Below are positions 52,704-62,400 of a stretch of DNA of 64,000 nucleotides, in pieces. The stretch's first letter is position 1. Each line of letters opens with the position of its first letter. The position numbers were made by a program, and so were the translations under genes. Under the pieces are notes generated by a model, which saw nothing but the letters and a program-made list of their open reading frames with translations, did not search any database and was not told where the DNA came from. This DNA comes from Georgenia_A wangjunii (lineage in GTDB: Bacteria; Actinomycetota; Actinomycetes; Actinomycetales; Actinomycetaceae), in the NCBI RefSeq assembly GCF_036421915.1, contig NZ_JAZGOM010000011.1, one strand, 5' to 3'.

Positions 52704-53608
52704 CCGGCACCGTCGTCGTCGTCGGCAGCGCCAACGTCGACCTCGTCGTCGACGTCCCGCGCCACCCCGCGGCGGGGGAGACGGTCCTCGGGGGCGCCCT
52801 GCGCCGCAGCCCCGGCGGCAAGGGTGCCAACCAGGCCGTCGCCGCGGCTCGGGCGGGCGGCGCGCGCACGAGCTTCCTCGGAGCGGTGGGCCAGGACGAG
52901 GGCGCGGACCTCCTGCTCGCCTCCCTCGAGCGAGCGGGTGTGCGCACCGACCTCGTCCGGCGCAGCGACGCCGCTACCGGCACGGCCCTCATCAGCGTGA
53001 GCGCCGACGGAGAGAACACGATCATCGTCGCCCCCGGCGCCAACGACGACGTCGCCGTCGACGCCGCCGCCCGGGCACGCCTGGGCGAGGCTGACGTCGT
53101 CCTCGCCCAGCTCGAGATCCCGCTCGAGACGGTCCTCGCGGCCGCCCGCGCCCGCCGGCCCGGTGCCCTCTTCGCGCTCAACGCCGCACCCTCGCGCGAC
53201 CTCCCCGACGAGGTGTGGCACGCCGTCGACGTCCTCCTCGTCAACGAGCACGAGGCGCGCGACCTCACGGGGGCGGTCAGCCAGGAGACCGCCCTGACGT
53301 CGCTGCTCGCCCGGGTCCCGGCTGTCGTCATCACGCTCGGGCCGGCGGGGTGCCTCGTCGCCGAGCGCGGCGGGGTGCCGGTCATGGCGCCCAGCCCCCG
53401 CGTGGCCGCCGTCGACACGACGGGGGCCGGCGACACGTTCTCCGGCGTGCTCGCCGCGGCGCTGGCCGACGGCGAGCCCCTCCTCGTGGCGTCGCGCCGG
53501 GCCGTGGCCGCCGGCGCCCTCGCCGTCACCCGCCCCGGCGCCCAGGACGCCGTGCCCACCGCGGCCGAGACCGTGGCGCTCGCGCGGGCCACGTGCCCGG
53601 CGGGCTGA
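52700..53608 (+). CDS. rbsK: Ribokinase-family (PfkB) carbohydrate kinase
   Basis: This 302-residue kinase phosphorylates a pentose or hexose, with ribose most typical for this sequence type. VVVVGSANVDLVVDVPRHPAAGET opens the fold, GGKGANQAVAAARAG is PfkB motif 1, and DTTGAGDTFSGVLAAAL is motif 2 with catalytic Asp245. The ATG at 52700 gives the standard N-terminus, although the frame remains open for 49 codons upstream and the best Shine-Dalgarno belongs to an overlapping eight-codon frame. It lies at the end of the glycan island and is followed by a ROK regulator. Ribose-transport genes are not nearby, so the rbsK symbol is tentative. Confidence 0.85.
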   Translation: MTGTVVVVGSANVDLVVDVPRHPAAGETVLGGALRRSPGGKGANQAVAAARAGGARTSFLGAVGQDEGADLLLASLERAGVRTDLVRRSDAATGTALISVSADGENTIIVAPGANDDVAVDAAARARLGEADVVLAQLEIPLETVLAAARARRPGALFALNAAPSRDLPDEVWHAVDVLLVNEHEARDLTGAVSQETALTSLLARVPAVVITLGPAGCLVAERGGVPVMAPSPRVAAVDTTGAGDTFSGVLAAALADGEPLLVASRRAVAAGALAVTRPGAQDAVPTAAETVALARATCPAG

Positions 53609-53677
53609 GCGCAGCCGCCCGGGCGGGACGCCGGTCCCCGCCAGCGGGGGCTCGTCCACCCCGCCGGCACGGAGCAC

Positions 53678-53691
53678 TAAGGTCGTGCACG
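53678..53691 (+). promoter_or_regulatory. Leaderless-type -10 of the ROK gene
   Basis: TAAGGT (53678-53683) is followed by seven bases and GTG at 53691. A GTG at 53685 is also in frame but lies too close to the hexamer. Confidence 0.4.
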
Positions 53692-54962
53692 TGAGCGGGC
53701 GAACGGACGAGGACCAGGCGGCGCCCTCCCTCGGTGCCGCCTACAGCCAGGGGTCCCTGCGCACCCAGAACCTCGCGCTCGTGGCCGCCCACGCCTTCCG
53801 CAGCGAGCAGCGGCTCTCTCGCGCCGGCCTCGCCGAGGCGACCGGACTGACCCGCTCCACGGTGTCCCGGCTCGTGGGCGAGCTCGTCGAGGCCCGCATC
53901 CTCGACGAGCTGTCTCCCCACGAGGGACGCCAGGGCCGCCCCGCCATCCCGCTCGCCCCCGCCGCACGTTCGATCGTCGGCATCGGGCTCGAGGTGAGCG
54001 GCGGGTACCTCGCGGGGCGCGCCGTCGACCTGCGGGGAGCCGTGCTCACCGAGAGCATCGTCCACGGGCGGTTCGAGCACTCCGCTCCCGGGCCGGTCCT
54101 CGCCCGCCTGGGGGACCTTCTCCGCGGCATGAGCACGGGCGGCGCCCTGGACGGCGCGCGCATCGCCGGGGTCAACCTCGCCCTGCCCGGCCTCGTCGAC
54201 CCCGCCGCCGGACGGTTGCTGCGGGCGCCGAACCTCGGCTGGGACGAGCTCCACCCCGAGGAGTACCTCGGGGAGGGAGCCATGCCGGAGGGGGTGCCGC
54301 TCCTCGTGCGGAACGAGGCGGACCTCGCGGCGTTCGCCCACTCGCGCAGCGCGCCCGGACGGCCGGAGCCCGCCTCGACGTTCTTCTACGTCTCCGGAGA
54401 GATCGGCGTCGGTGCTGCCACCGTCGTCAACGGTGCCGTCTCGGCGGGCATGCGGGGCTGGGCCGGGGAGATCGGGCACACGCTCGTCGACCCCGCCGGG
54501 CCTGGCTGCGGGTGCGGCGCCCGCGGGTGCCTCGAGCAGTACACCGGGCGGGACGTGCTCCTCGAGCGGGCGGGTCTGCCGGCGGGGACGACACCCGGCG
54601 AGCTCGCGGACGCCGCCCTCGCCGGCAGCGCCCCGGCGCTCCAGGCCGTCGAGCGCGCCGGCTGGGCCCTCGGGATCGCCCTGTCGGGCGCGGTCAACCT
54701 CCTCGACGTCCACGACGTCGTCCTCGGTGGGTCCTTCGCGCCCCTGTTCGACCTCCTCCGGCCGCCGGTCGAGGAGCAGCTGCGCACGCGCGTCCTCGCC
54801 TCGCCGTGGGCGGAGGTGCACCTGCGCCCCGCGGGTGACGACTCGTTCCCCGCGGTCACCGGCGGCGCCGTCGCCGCCCTCGAGACGGTCATCAGCGCGC
54901 CGGCGACCTGGATGCGCGCGCCGTCCACGGTGGCGCCACCGACGATGGCCTGGCAAGGCTGA
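53691..54962 (+). CDS. ROK-family transcriptional regulator
   Basis: This 423-residue sugar-responsive repressor has an N-terminal MarR-like winged helix (about 25-85, LSRAGLAEATGLTRSTVSRLVGELVEARILDE). The ROK domain shows FFYVSGEIGVGAATVVNGAV, GWAGEIGHTLVDPAGPGCGCGARGCLEQY with its zinc-binding Cys cluster, and VVLGGSFAPLFDLL. Regulators of this NagC/XylR type bind the sugar or sugar phosphate they control. It is downstream of the ribokinase on the same strand and is convergent with the SGNH hydrolase gene. Confidence 0.9.
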   Translation: MSGRTDEDQAAPSLGAAYSQGSLRTQNLALVAAHAFRSEQRLSRAGLAEATGLTRSTVSRLVGELVEARILDELSPHEGRQGRPAIPLAPAARSIVGIGLEVSGGYLAGRAVDLRGAVLTESIVHGRFEHSAPGPVLARLGDLLRGMSTGGALDGARIAGVNLALPGLVDPAAGRLLRAPNLGWDELHPEEYLGEGAMPEGVPLLVRNEADLAAFAHSRSAPGRPEPASTFFYVSGEIGVGAATVVNGAVSAGMRGWAGEIGHTLVDPAGPGCGCGARGCLEQYTGRDVLLERAGLPAGTTPGELADAALAGSAPALQAVERAGWALGIALSGAVNLLDVHDVVLGGSFAPLFDLLRPPVEEQLRTRVLASPWAEVHLRPAGDDSFPAVTGGAVAALETVISAPATWMRAPSTVAPPTMAWQG

Positions 54963-55000
54963 GGCGCTGACGCGTCGCCCCGCGACCGGTCGGGCTGCGC

Positions 55001-55852
55001 TCAGATCTCGCGCATGCCGGGGAGCGGGAGCGGTTGCGGCCGCTTGGGCACCCGCGCGTCGCCCGACGACGTGCGCCGGAGCCGCCGCTGCGCCCAGGGG
55101 TAGGCGAACTCGCGCACCCAGCGGACGTCGCTGCGCACCCGGTCGGCGCGCGCGACGGGCGGCAGGGGCGTGAGCGGGTCGTCCCACGCGGCGTCGTCCG
55201 GCGCGAGGCCGAGCGCGACGAGCGCGGCCTGGGCCACCCGCTCGTGCCCCTCGGTGGTGAGGTGGATCCGGTCCGGGGCCCACATGCGCCAGTCCCGCAG
55301 GGAGCGCATGCCCCACAGGTCGACGACGTGCGCGCCGTGGCGGTGGGCGATCGACCACACGTGCGAGTTGAAGACGGCCACGCGCGAGCGGGTGAGCCGG
55401 ATGACGGCGGAGTCGGCCGGGTCGATGCCGGTGGCCATGAGGACGTCGACCCCGGCCTCGCGCAGCCGCACGACGGCGGTCTCGAGCCGGGTGGCGAGGG
55501 CGTCGGAGTCGGCGCCGGGGCGGAGGATGTCGTTCCCGCCCCCGACGAGGGAGACGAGGTCCGGCTGCGCGGCGAGCGCGACCGGCAGCTGCTCGTCGAC
55601 GATCCGGCCCAGGAGACGCCCGCGGATGGCGAGGTTGGCGTACTCCAGCGGCTCGCGGCCGGCGGCCACGCGCCGGGCCGAGAGCGTGCCCGCGAGGAGG
55701 TCGGCCCACCCGCGGGTGTGCTCGGGGTCGTCCGGGTCGGTGTCCCACAGGCCCTCGGTGAAGGAGTCACCGAGCGCGACGTAGCGGCCCCAGCGGGGGG
55801 CCGGCGCGCCGTCGTCGTCTGCAGGAGCGGGCGGGATGCTCTCGTTGGTCAC
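55001..55852 (-). CDS. SGNH/GDSL-family hydrolase
   Basis: This 283-residue esterase or lipase of the SGNH fold has block I ALGDSFTEG (nucleophile Ser), block II glycine in ANLAIRGRLLG, block III VGGGNDIL (Asn), and block V DRIHLTTEGHERVA (Asp and His). No signal peptide is present, so it is probably cytoplasmic. The C-terminus is basic and Pro-rich. The natural substrate is unknown; deacetylation of sugars is one option given the glycan context. The ATG at 55852 has an adequate start context. It is the downstream gene of the ung side on the minus strand, 54 bp after the ung stop... the two are oriented the same way, with ung located at higher coordinates. Confidence 0.85.
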   Translation of the reverse strand: MTNESIPPAPADDDGAPAPRWGRYVALGDSFTEGLWDTDPDDPEHTRGWADLLAGTLSARRVAAGREPLEYANLAIRGRLLGRIVDEQLPVALAAQPDLVSLVGGGNDILRPGADSDALATRLETAVVRLREAGVDVLMATGIDPADSAVIRLTRSRVAVFNSHVWSIAHRHGAHVVDLWGMRSLRDWRMWAPDRIHLTTEGHERVAQAALVALGLAPDDAAWDDPLTPLPPVARADRVRSDVRWVREFAYPWAQRRLRRTSSGDARVPKRPQPLPLPGMREI

Positions 55853-55906
55853 CGGTCGATGGTGCCACCAGCGCCCGCGCCGGACCAGGTCGGGCGGGAG
55901 CCGCCC

Positions 55907-56623
55907 CTAGGGCAGGGTCCAGTCGACGGGCTCGCCGCCCTGCTCGCGCAGGAGCGCGTTGGCGCGGGAGAACGGGCGTGAGCCGAAGAACCCGCGTGAG
56001 GCCGAGAGAGGGCTCGGGTGCGCGGAGGCCACGACCGGCGTCGTCCCGAGGAGCGGGGTGAGGGTCTGCGCGTCGCGGCCCCAGAGGATGGCGACGAGCG
56101 GGGTGCCGCGCGCCACGAGCGCGGTGATGGCGTGGTCGGTCACCGCCTCCCAGCCCTTGCCCCGGTGGGAGGCGGCGGCCCCGGGCGCGACGGTGAGGAC
56201 CCGGTTGAGGAGCATGACGCCCTGCTCGGTCCAGGCGGAGAGGTCACCGGTGCTCGGAGGCGGGGCGCCGACGTCGTCCCCGAGCTCGCGGACGATGTTG
56301 ACGAGGCTGCGCGGCAGCGGACGCACGTCCGGCTGGACCGAGAACGAGAGCCCCATGGCGTGGCCCGGCGTGGGGTACGGGTCCTGCCCGACGATGAGCA
56401 CCCGGACGGCCGTGAACGGGGTCGTGAAGGCACGCAGGACGTCCGCGCCCGCCGGCAGGTAGCTCCGGCCGGCCGCCACCTCCGCGCGGAGGAAGTCGCC
56501 CATGGCGTGGACCTGCGGCTCGACCGGGGCGAGGGCCTTGGCCCAGCCGGGATCGACCAGCGCGCTCAGCGGGGCCGGTGGCTTGCCCGCCGGGGTGCGG
56601 GCGGTGGACGGAGGCGGGCTCAC
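55907..56623 (-). CDS. ung: Uracil-DNA glycosylase, family 1
   Basis: Ung excises uracil from DNA to start base-excision repair. The 238-residue protein has the catalytic water-activating loop VGQDPYPTPGHAMGLSFSV, the LLNRVLTV segment that holds the uracil-recognition Asn, and the minor-groove/His loop HPSPLSASRGFFGSRPFS. A GTG start at 56623 is chosen. TAGCCT (minus strand 56636-56631) lies seven bases upstream with no Shine-Dalgarno, the leaderless pattern of this genome. The open frame further upstream is discounted. It lies next to the SGNH hydrolase gene and is divergent from the DUF3263 gene. Confidence 0.95.
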   Translation of the reverse strand: MSPPPSTARTPAGKPPAPLSALVDPGWAKALAPVEPQVHAMGDFLRAEVAAGRSYLPAGADVLRAFTTPFTAVRVLIVGQDPYPTPGHAMGLSFSVQPDVRPLPRSLVNIVRELGDDVGAPPPSTGDLSAWTEQGVMLLNRVLTVAPGAAASHRGKGWEAVTDHAITALVARGTPLVAILWGRDAQTLTPLLGTTPVVASAHPSPLSASRGFFGSRPFSRANALLREQGGEPVDWTLP

Positions 56624-56847
56624 GGGGGCGAGGCTACCGCCCGTACCCTGCCCCCTCTTGGCGCGGCTGCGGCCGGGCCCCTGCCCTGCGTCCGGCCGGC
56701 GCCTGGGGCGTGGCGGCGCGCGGCCGGCGCCTGGCGGCCCACGGCGCGCGGCGACGACACGCGCAGTGAATGACACCGGTGTCGTTCGTCCCTTAGCATG
56801 GCGGGGCGCCCGGCGATCGGCCGGCACGCCGGAGCAGTGGAGGAGAC

Positions 56848-57144
56848 ATGGACGCAGCGCACGCGATCGACGCTGGTACCGCCGACGCCGCCGCCGCCCT
56901 GAGCGACACCGAGCGCGAGATCCTCGCCTTCGAGCGCCAGTGGTGGAAGTACGCCGGCGCCAAGGAGACGGCCGTGCGCGATCTCTTCGGCATGAGCGCC
57001 ACCCGCTACTACCAGGTGCTCAACGCCCTCATCGACTCCGAGGCCGCCCTCGCTGCGGACCCGATGCTCGTCAAGCGGCTGCGCCGGATGCGCCAGGCGC
57101 GTCAGCGCGAGCGCTCCGCCCGCCGTCTCGGCTCCACCCTGTAG
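56848..57144 (+). CDS. DUF3263 protein (small DNA-binding-like)
   Basis: This 98-residue actinobacterial protein matches the DUF3263 family. LSDTEREILAFERQWWKYAGAKETAVRDLFGMSATRYYQVLNALID is the conserved helix-turn-helix-like core, followed by a basic tail (RRMRQARQRERSARRLG). Its function is not established, though nucleic-acid binding is likely from its fold and charge. GTGGAGGAGAC supplies a strong Shine-Dalgarno before the ATG. A LytR_C gene follows 24 bases later, a conserved pairing in actinobacteria. Confidence 0.88.
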   Translation: MDAAHAIDAGTADAAAALSDTEREILAFERQWWKYAGAKETAVRDLFGMSATRYYQVLNALIDSEAALAADPMLVKRLRRMRQARQRERSARRLGSTL

Positions 57145-57168
57145 CCACCCAGCGGTTAGCCTGCTGGG

Positions 57169-57813
57169 GTGAGCACCCAGTACCCCGAGGACGAGTTCGA
57201 CGTCGCCGGCCGCGAGCGCGGGCCGGAGGGGGTGCACCGCGCGCCGCGCTCGACGCTGGCGGCGGTCCTGCCGTTCGTCCTCGTCCTCGTCCTCGTCCCG
57301 CTCCTCGCGTGGGGGGCGGTCAGCTTCCTCTCGGGCGCGAACGAGGGCGGTGACGACCCCGTCGCCACGGCTTCCGCCACGACGGACGACGGCGCCACCC
57401 CGGCTCCGACCGACGGCGCGACCGACGGCGGCACGGCTGAGCCCGAGCCCACCGACCCCGCCACCGACGAGCCCGAGCCGGCGGAGGAGACGACCGAGCC
57501 CGAGGAGGAGACCGAGACCCCTGACGCGGATGTCGACACGTCGGTGTCGATCTCGGTCCTCAACGGCGCGGGCATCACCGGCCTCGCCGGCGACGCTGCT
57601 GCCGAGCTCGTCGATGCCGGCTTCGGGAGCACGGTCGCCGCCGACTACGCCTCCGGCTCCCCGGACACGACGACGCTGTACTACCGCGACGGCTCCCTCG
57701 CCTCCACCGCCGAGGCGATCGGGGAGATCCTCGGCATCACGAACCTCGTCGAGGCGCCGAGCGCCACGCAGAACGTCCAGATCGCGATCGTCCTGCGCGC
57801 GGACTACGCATGA
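57169..57813 (+). CDS. Membrane-anchored LytR C-terminal domain protein
   Basis: This 214-residue protein has a short cytoplasmic N-terminus and one transmembrane helix (about 30-55). An extended acidic Thr/Pro/Glu linker follows (about 58-122), then a LytR_C domain (about 124-212) with SISVLNGAGITGLAGDAAAELVDAGF. LytR_C domains occur on LCP cell-wall ligases and on stand-alone envelope proteins, and the exact role is unknown. TAGCCT at 57157-57162 is six bases before the GTG, again leaderless-like. The stop overlaps the next gene (ATGA). Confidence 0.85.
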   Translation: MSTQYPEDEFDVAGRERGPEGVHRAPRSTLAAVLPFVLVLVLVPLLAWGAVSFLSGANEGGDDPVATASATTDDGATPAPTDGATDGGTAEPEPTDPATDEPEPAEETTEPEEETETPDADVDTSVSISVLNGAGITGLAGDAAAELVDAGFGSTVAADYASGSPDTTTLYYRDGSLASTAEAIGEILGITNLVEAPSATQNVQIAIVLRADYA

Positions 57814-59288
57814 GCCGCGAGGCCCGGGACGTCGTCGTCGTCGGGGCGGGCCCGAACGGGCTCGCCGGCGCGGTCACGATGGCCCGGGCCGGGCTCGACG
57901 TCCTCGTCCTCGAGGCGGAGTCGACGATCGGCGGGGGAGCCCGCACGCACGCGCTCGGGCTCGCCCCGGACGTCGTCCACGACATCTGCTCCGCCGTCCA
58001 CCCCATGGCGGTCGCGAGCCCCTTCCTGCGCCAGTTCGACGTCGCCGCCCGCGGCGTCGAGCTCCGCACCCCCGACCTCTCCTACGCCCAGCCGCTCGAC
58101 GGCGGCCGCGCCGGCCTCGCCTACCGCGACCTCGAGCGCACCGTCGAGAGTCTCGGCGCCGACGGCCCGGCCTGGCGCTCGCTCATGGCGCCCCTGGCTG
58201 CCGAGCCGGAGGCCGTCACGGCGCTCGCGCTCGGGGACAAGAGGTCCGTCCCGGCCGAGCTGCGCTCCGTCGCCGGCGTGCGGACCGCCGTCGCGTACGC
58301 CCTGCGCGCGCTCGAGCAGGGCACCCGCGCCTGGGACGCGCGCTTCACCGGCCCCGAGGCTCCCGCGCTGCTCACCGGCGTCGCCACGCACGCGATCTCG
58401 CCGCTGCCGACCCTCGCCACCGCCGGGGTGGCCCTCCTCCTCGGGTCCCTCGCGCACGGGACGGGCTGGCCCGTGCCGGTGGGCGGCTCGCAGGCGATCG
58501 TCGACGCCCTCGCGGCCGACCTCCTCGCCCACGGGGGCGAGATCCGGACCGGCACCCCGGTGACCACGTGGCGTGAGCTGCCGCGGGCCCGGGCCTACCT
58601 GTTCGACACGACGCCGCGCGCGCTCGCCGCGATCTGGGGCGAGCGGATGCCGTCCCGGGTCCGCAGCGCCTTCGAGGACTTCCGCTACGGCAACGCCGCG
58701 GCGAAGGTCGACTTCGTGCTCTCCGGCCCCGTCCCCTGGCGCCACCCCGAGGTCGGCCGGGCCGGCACCGTCCACCTCGGTGGCACGCGCGGCGAGATGG
58801 TCGCGGCGGAGGCCGCGATCAGCGCCGGACGGCACGCCGAGCACCCCATGGTCCTCGTGAGCGACCCGGCCGTCACCGTGCCCGAGCGGATCGTCGGCGG
58901 GCTGCGCCCGCTGTGGACGTACGCGCACGTCCCCGCAGGCTCCCCGCGGGACGTCACCGAGGACATCACGGCCGAGATAGAGCGGTTCGCCCCCGGCTTC
59001 CGCGACGTCGTCGTCGCCTCGCGCTGCGTGCCCGCCTCGCGGATGAGCGACGAGAACGCCAACTACGTCGGCGGAGACATCGCGGCCGGGGCAATCACGT
59101 TCTGGCGCATGTTCGCCCGTCCCCGCGCCGCGCTCGACCCGTTCTCCGGCGGCATCCCCGGGGTCTACCTGTGCTCGTCCTCCGTGCCCCCGGGGCCCGG
59201 GGTCCACGGCCTCGGTGGCTGGTACGCCGCCGGCCGGGCGCTGCGCTCCCGCTTCGGCATCGACGCCCTCCCCAGCCTCGCTCCCTGA
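57810..59288 (+). CDS. Phytoene desaturase/CrtI-like NAD(P)/FAD-dependent oxidoreductase
   Basis: This 492-residue flavoprotein has the N-terminal dinucleotide motif VVVVGAGPNGLAGAVTMARAGLDVLVLEAESTIGGGART. A C-terminal segment, PGVYLCSSSVPPGPGVHGLGGWYAAGRALRSRFG, closes the FAD site. It belongs to the broad amino-oxidase/CrtI superfamily, in the branch called phytoene desaturase-related. No carotenoid genes are adjacent, so desaturation of carotenoids is not supported. The ATG overlaps the LytR_C stop by four bases, implying co-translation. Confidence 0.85.
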   Translation: MSREARDVVVVGAGPNGLAGAVTMARAGLDVLVLEAESTIGGGARTHALGLAPDVVHDICSAVHPMAVASPFLRQFDVAARGVELRTPDLSYAQPLDGGRAGLAYRDLERTVESLGADGPAWRSLMAPLAAEPEAVTALALGDKRSVPAELRSVAGVRTAVAYALRALEQGTRAWDARFTGPEAPALLTGVATHAISPLPTLATAGVALLLGSLAHGTGWPVPVGGSQAIVDALAADLLAHGGEIRTGTPVTTWRELPRARAYLFDTTPRALAAIWGERMPSRVRSAFEDFRYGNAAAKVDFVLSGPVPWRHPEVGRAGTVHLGGTRGEMVAAEAAISAGRHAEHPMVLVSDPAVTVPERIVGGLRPLWTYAHVPAGSPRDVTEDITAEIERFAPGFRDVVVASRCVPASRMSDENANYVGGDIAAGAITFWRMFARPRAALDPFSGGIPGVYLCSSSVPPGPGVHGLGGWYAAGRALRSRFGIDALPSLAP

Positions 59289-59336
59289 GGACGGTCGCCG
59301 CCCTCGTCGCTGGGCGCCCACGGCCCGGACCGCGCA

Positions 59337-59365
59337 TTGACTGTGGCCGGGGCCACACCTATGGT
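59337..59365 (+). promoter_or_regulatory. GH3 gene promoter with spacer palindrome
   Basis: TTGACT (59337-59342), a 17-bp spacer and TATGGT (59360-59365) form a near-ideal sigma-70-type promoter. A perfect palindrome GTGGCC-GG-GGCCAC (59343-59356) fills the spacer and is a plausible operator. The leader is about 120 bases long. Confidence 0.65.
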
Positions 59366-59493
59366 CGGCTCATAGGTCCACAGCGTCGTGGGTGCCTCGG
59401 GCCAGTGGCCGGTACGACCGGCCGCTGGCCCGTTCCATCCCGGGCTGGCCGCGCCGCGGCCGGCCGGCGGCGCGCGCCCGTCGGAGGTTCCCC

Positions 59494-62400
59494 GTGTCTC
59501 GCGCCACCATCCCCGCCCGCACCGCGGTCATCGCTCTCGCCGCCGTGCTGGCGCTCCTCGCTTCGATGGTGGCCGGGCTCGTCGTCGCGCCGGCCGGTGC
59601 GGCCGTCGACGAGGAGGGGGTCGCGGTCATCGAGGACTTCGAGGGAGCGGACCCCGTCACCGTGAGCGGTCCCGTGGGGATCTACCCGTGGAACTACGAG
59701 GGCGAGAGCCCGGAGCTGAGCGTCGCCGAGCTCGCCGGCGGCAACCACGTCCTGCGCGGGGACTACACCGCCGTCGGCGGCCGCGGCTTCATCCACGACC
59801 TCGAGCAGCCGGACGACTGGTCCGCGTTCGCGGGCATCCGCTTCCGCTGGGACAGCGCGGGTGCGGGGAGCTCCCCGACGGCGCCCCCGGCCTTCGCCAT
59901 CGAGCTCCGCCTCGGCGGGGACAGCGGTGCCAACGCGGGACTGTGGACGACGACGGTCACCCCGCCTTCCGGCGGCGGGCTCCAGCCGGTCAGCATCCCG
60001 TTCTCCAGCTTCGTCTGGCGCGGGGACTACCAGCCGCCCGGCGCCGTGCAGACGGAGGAGCCACCGCTCGACCACGCGTGGGGGTACGCGATCACGCTGC
60101 CGGTCGGGGCGTCCGGCTCGTTCTACATGGACGACGTCGAGCTCTACGGCGCCGCCCAGGTGGGCACCGGCGTCGACGTGAGCGCGACGCCCGTCGTCGC
60201 CGTCGACGGGGGCGAGGTGGCCGACGTCGTCCTCACGGTGACGACGCCCGACGGCGAGCCCCTCGCCGACGACGTGACGCTCACCTACTCCACGGGTGGC
60301 GGCACGGCCGTCGCCGGGACGCACTACGAGGCGGTGACGGAGGAGGTGGTGACGTTCGCGGCGGGCACGGCCTCCGGAGCGACGCGGACCGTCTCGGTGA
60401 CGACGCTCGCGCCGGCCGCGGAGGAGGACGTCGCCCGGACCATCGCGGGCACCCTCGAGGTCGACGGTGCGGAGCTCGAGGGCGATGCCCCCGTCGTCGT
60501 CGTCAACGCCTACGGGATGGCCTATCTCGACGCGGCCCTGTCCGCGCAGGAGCGCGCGGCGGACCTGCTCGCGCGGATGGACCTCGCCGAGAAGGTCGGG
60601 CAGATGGCGCAGGGCGAGCGGGCCTCGCTCGCCGGCGACCCCGCGCAGGTGGCCGAGCTCCGGCTCGGCTCGATCCTCTCGGGCGGCGGGTCGACGCCGA
60701 CGCCGAACACGCCCGAGGCGTGGGCGGACATGGTCGACGGCTTCCAGCTGTGGACACGGCTGACGCCGCACCAGATCCCGCTCATCTACGGCGTCGACGC
60801 CGTCCACGGGCACAACAACCTGCCCCAGGCGACGATCTTCCCGCACAACATCGGCCTCGGTGCGAGCCGCGACCCCGTGCTCGCACGGCTGGCCGCCGAG
60901 GTGACGGCCACGGAGACCCGGGCCACCGGCGTGCCGTGGACGTTCGCCCCGTGCCTGTGCGTCACCCGCGACGAGCGGTGGGGCCGCAGCTACGAGTCCT
61001 TCGGCGAGGACCCGGGCCTCGTGTCTGCGTTCACGACCGTCGTCGAGGGGCTCCAGGGCACGGACGAGGACATGTCCGCACCCGACGAGGTCCTCGCGAC
61101 GATCAAGCACTGGGTGGGTGACGGCGGCACGAGCTACGTCGACACCCCCGGCGACGCCTACAAGATCGACCAGGGCGTCACCGAGGTCACCGAGGACGAG
61201 CTGCGGGAGGTCCACATCGCCCCGTACGTCCCGGCGATCGCGCGCGGCGCCGGCTCCCTCATGCCCTCCTACTCGAGCGTCGACCTCACCGACGACGACG
61301 AGGGCCCGGTCAAGATGCACGGCCACGACTACCTCAACAACGAGGTGCTGCGCGGTGAGCTGGGCTTCGACGGCTTCACGATCTCGGACTACAACGGCAT
61401 CGACCAGCTCCCCGGCTCCTACCCGGAGCAGGTGCGCGCCGCCGTCAACGCGAGCGTCGACATGGCGATGGAGCCCGCCGACTTCGCGGCATTCATCACC
61501 ACGCTCACGGACGAGGTCGGCTCCGGTGGGGTGACGCAGGCCCGGGTCGACGAGGCCGTCACGCGGATCCTCGTCGCGAAGTTCCGGCTCGGGCTCTTCG
61601 ACGAGCCGTGGGCGGACCGGACCAACGTCGACGCCGTCGGCTCGGCCGGGCACCGCGCCGTAGCCCGGGAGGCCGCGGCGGCCTCGCAGGTGCTCCTCGC
61701 GAACGAGGGCGGCCTGCTCCCGCTCGACCCGGCGGCCTCGCTCTACGTCGCCGGCAGCAACGCCGACGACGTCGGCAACCAGTCCGGCGGCTGGACGGTC
61801 TCGTGGCAGGGCATGTCCGGCGACGTCCTCGCGGGCGCCACCTCCATCCTCGAGGGCATCCGGGAGGTCGCGCCGGACGCCGCCGTGACGTTCAGCGAGG
61901 ACGCCACGGCGCCCATGGCCGGGCACGACGTCGGCGTCGTCGTCGTCGGGGAGACCCCGTACGCCGAGGGTCAGGGCGACGTCGGCGTCGGCGGCCACGA
62001 CCTCGAGCTGAGCGCCGGGGACCGTGCGGCGGCCGACGCGGTGTGCGCGGCCATGGACTGCGTCGTGCTCGTCGTCTCCGGGCGGCCGCAGGTCGTCACC
62101 GACCTCGTGGGCGTCGACGCCCTCGTCGCCTCGTGGCTGCCGGGCTCGGAGGGGGCCGGAGTCGCCGACGTGCTCTTCGGTGCCCGGCCGTTCACCGGCC
62201 GGCTGCCGGTGAGCTGGCCCGCCGCCGCGGCAGACGTGCCGGTCAACGTCGGTGACGAGGACTACGCGCCGCTGTACGGGTTCGGCTGGGGGCTGCGGAC
62301 CGACGCGGCGCAGGACCGGCTGGTCGACCTGCTCGACCGGGTGCCGGCGGGCCACCCCGCGCGCGCGGCCCTCGAGGTGCTCGCCGAGTCCCCGGTGTGG

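Noticed and set aside
57810..59288. Carotenoid biosynthesis gene crtI
   Set aside because: The protein is CrtI-like only at superfamily level, and no crtB, crtE or other carotenoid genes are in the window.
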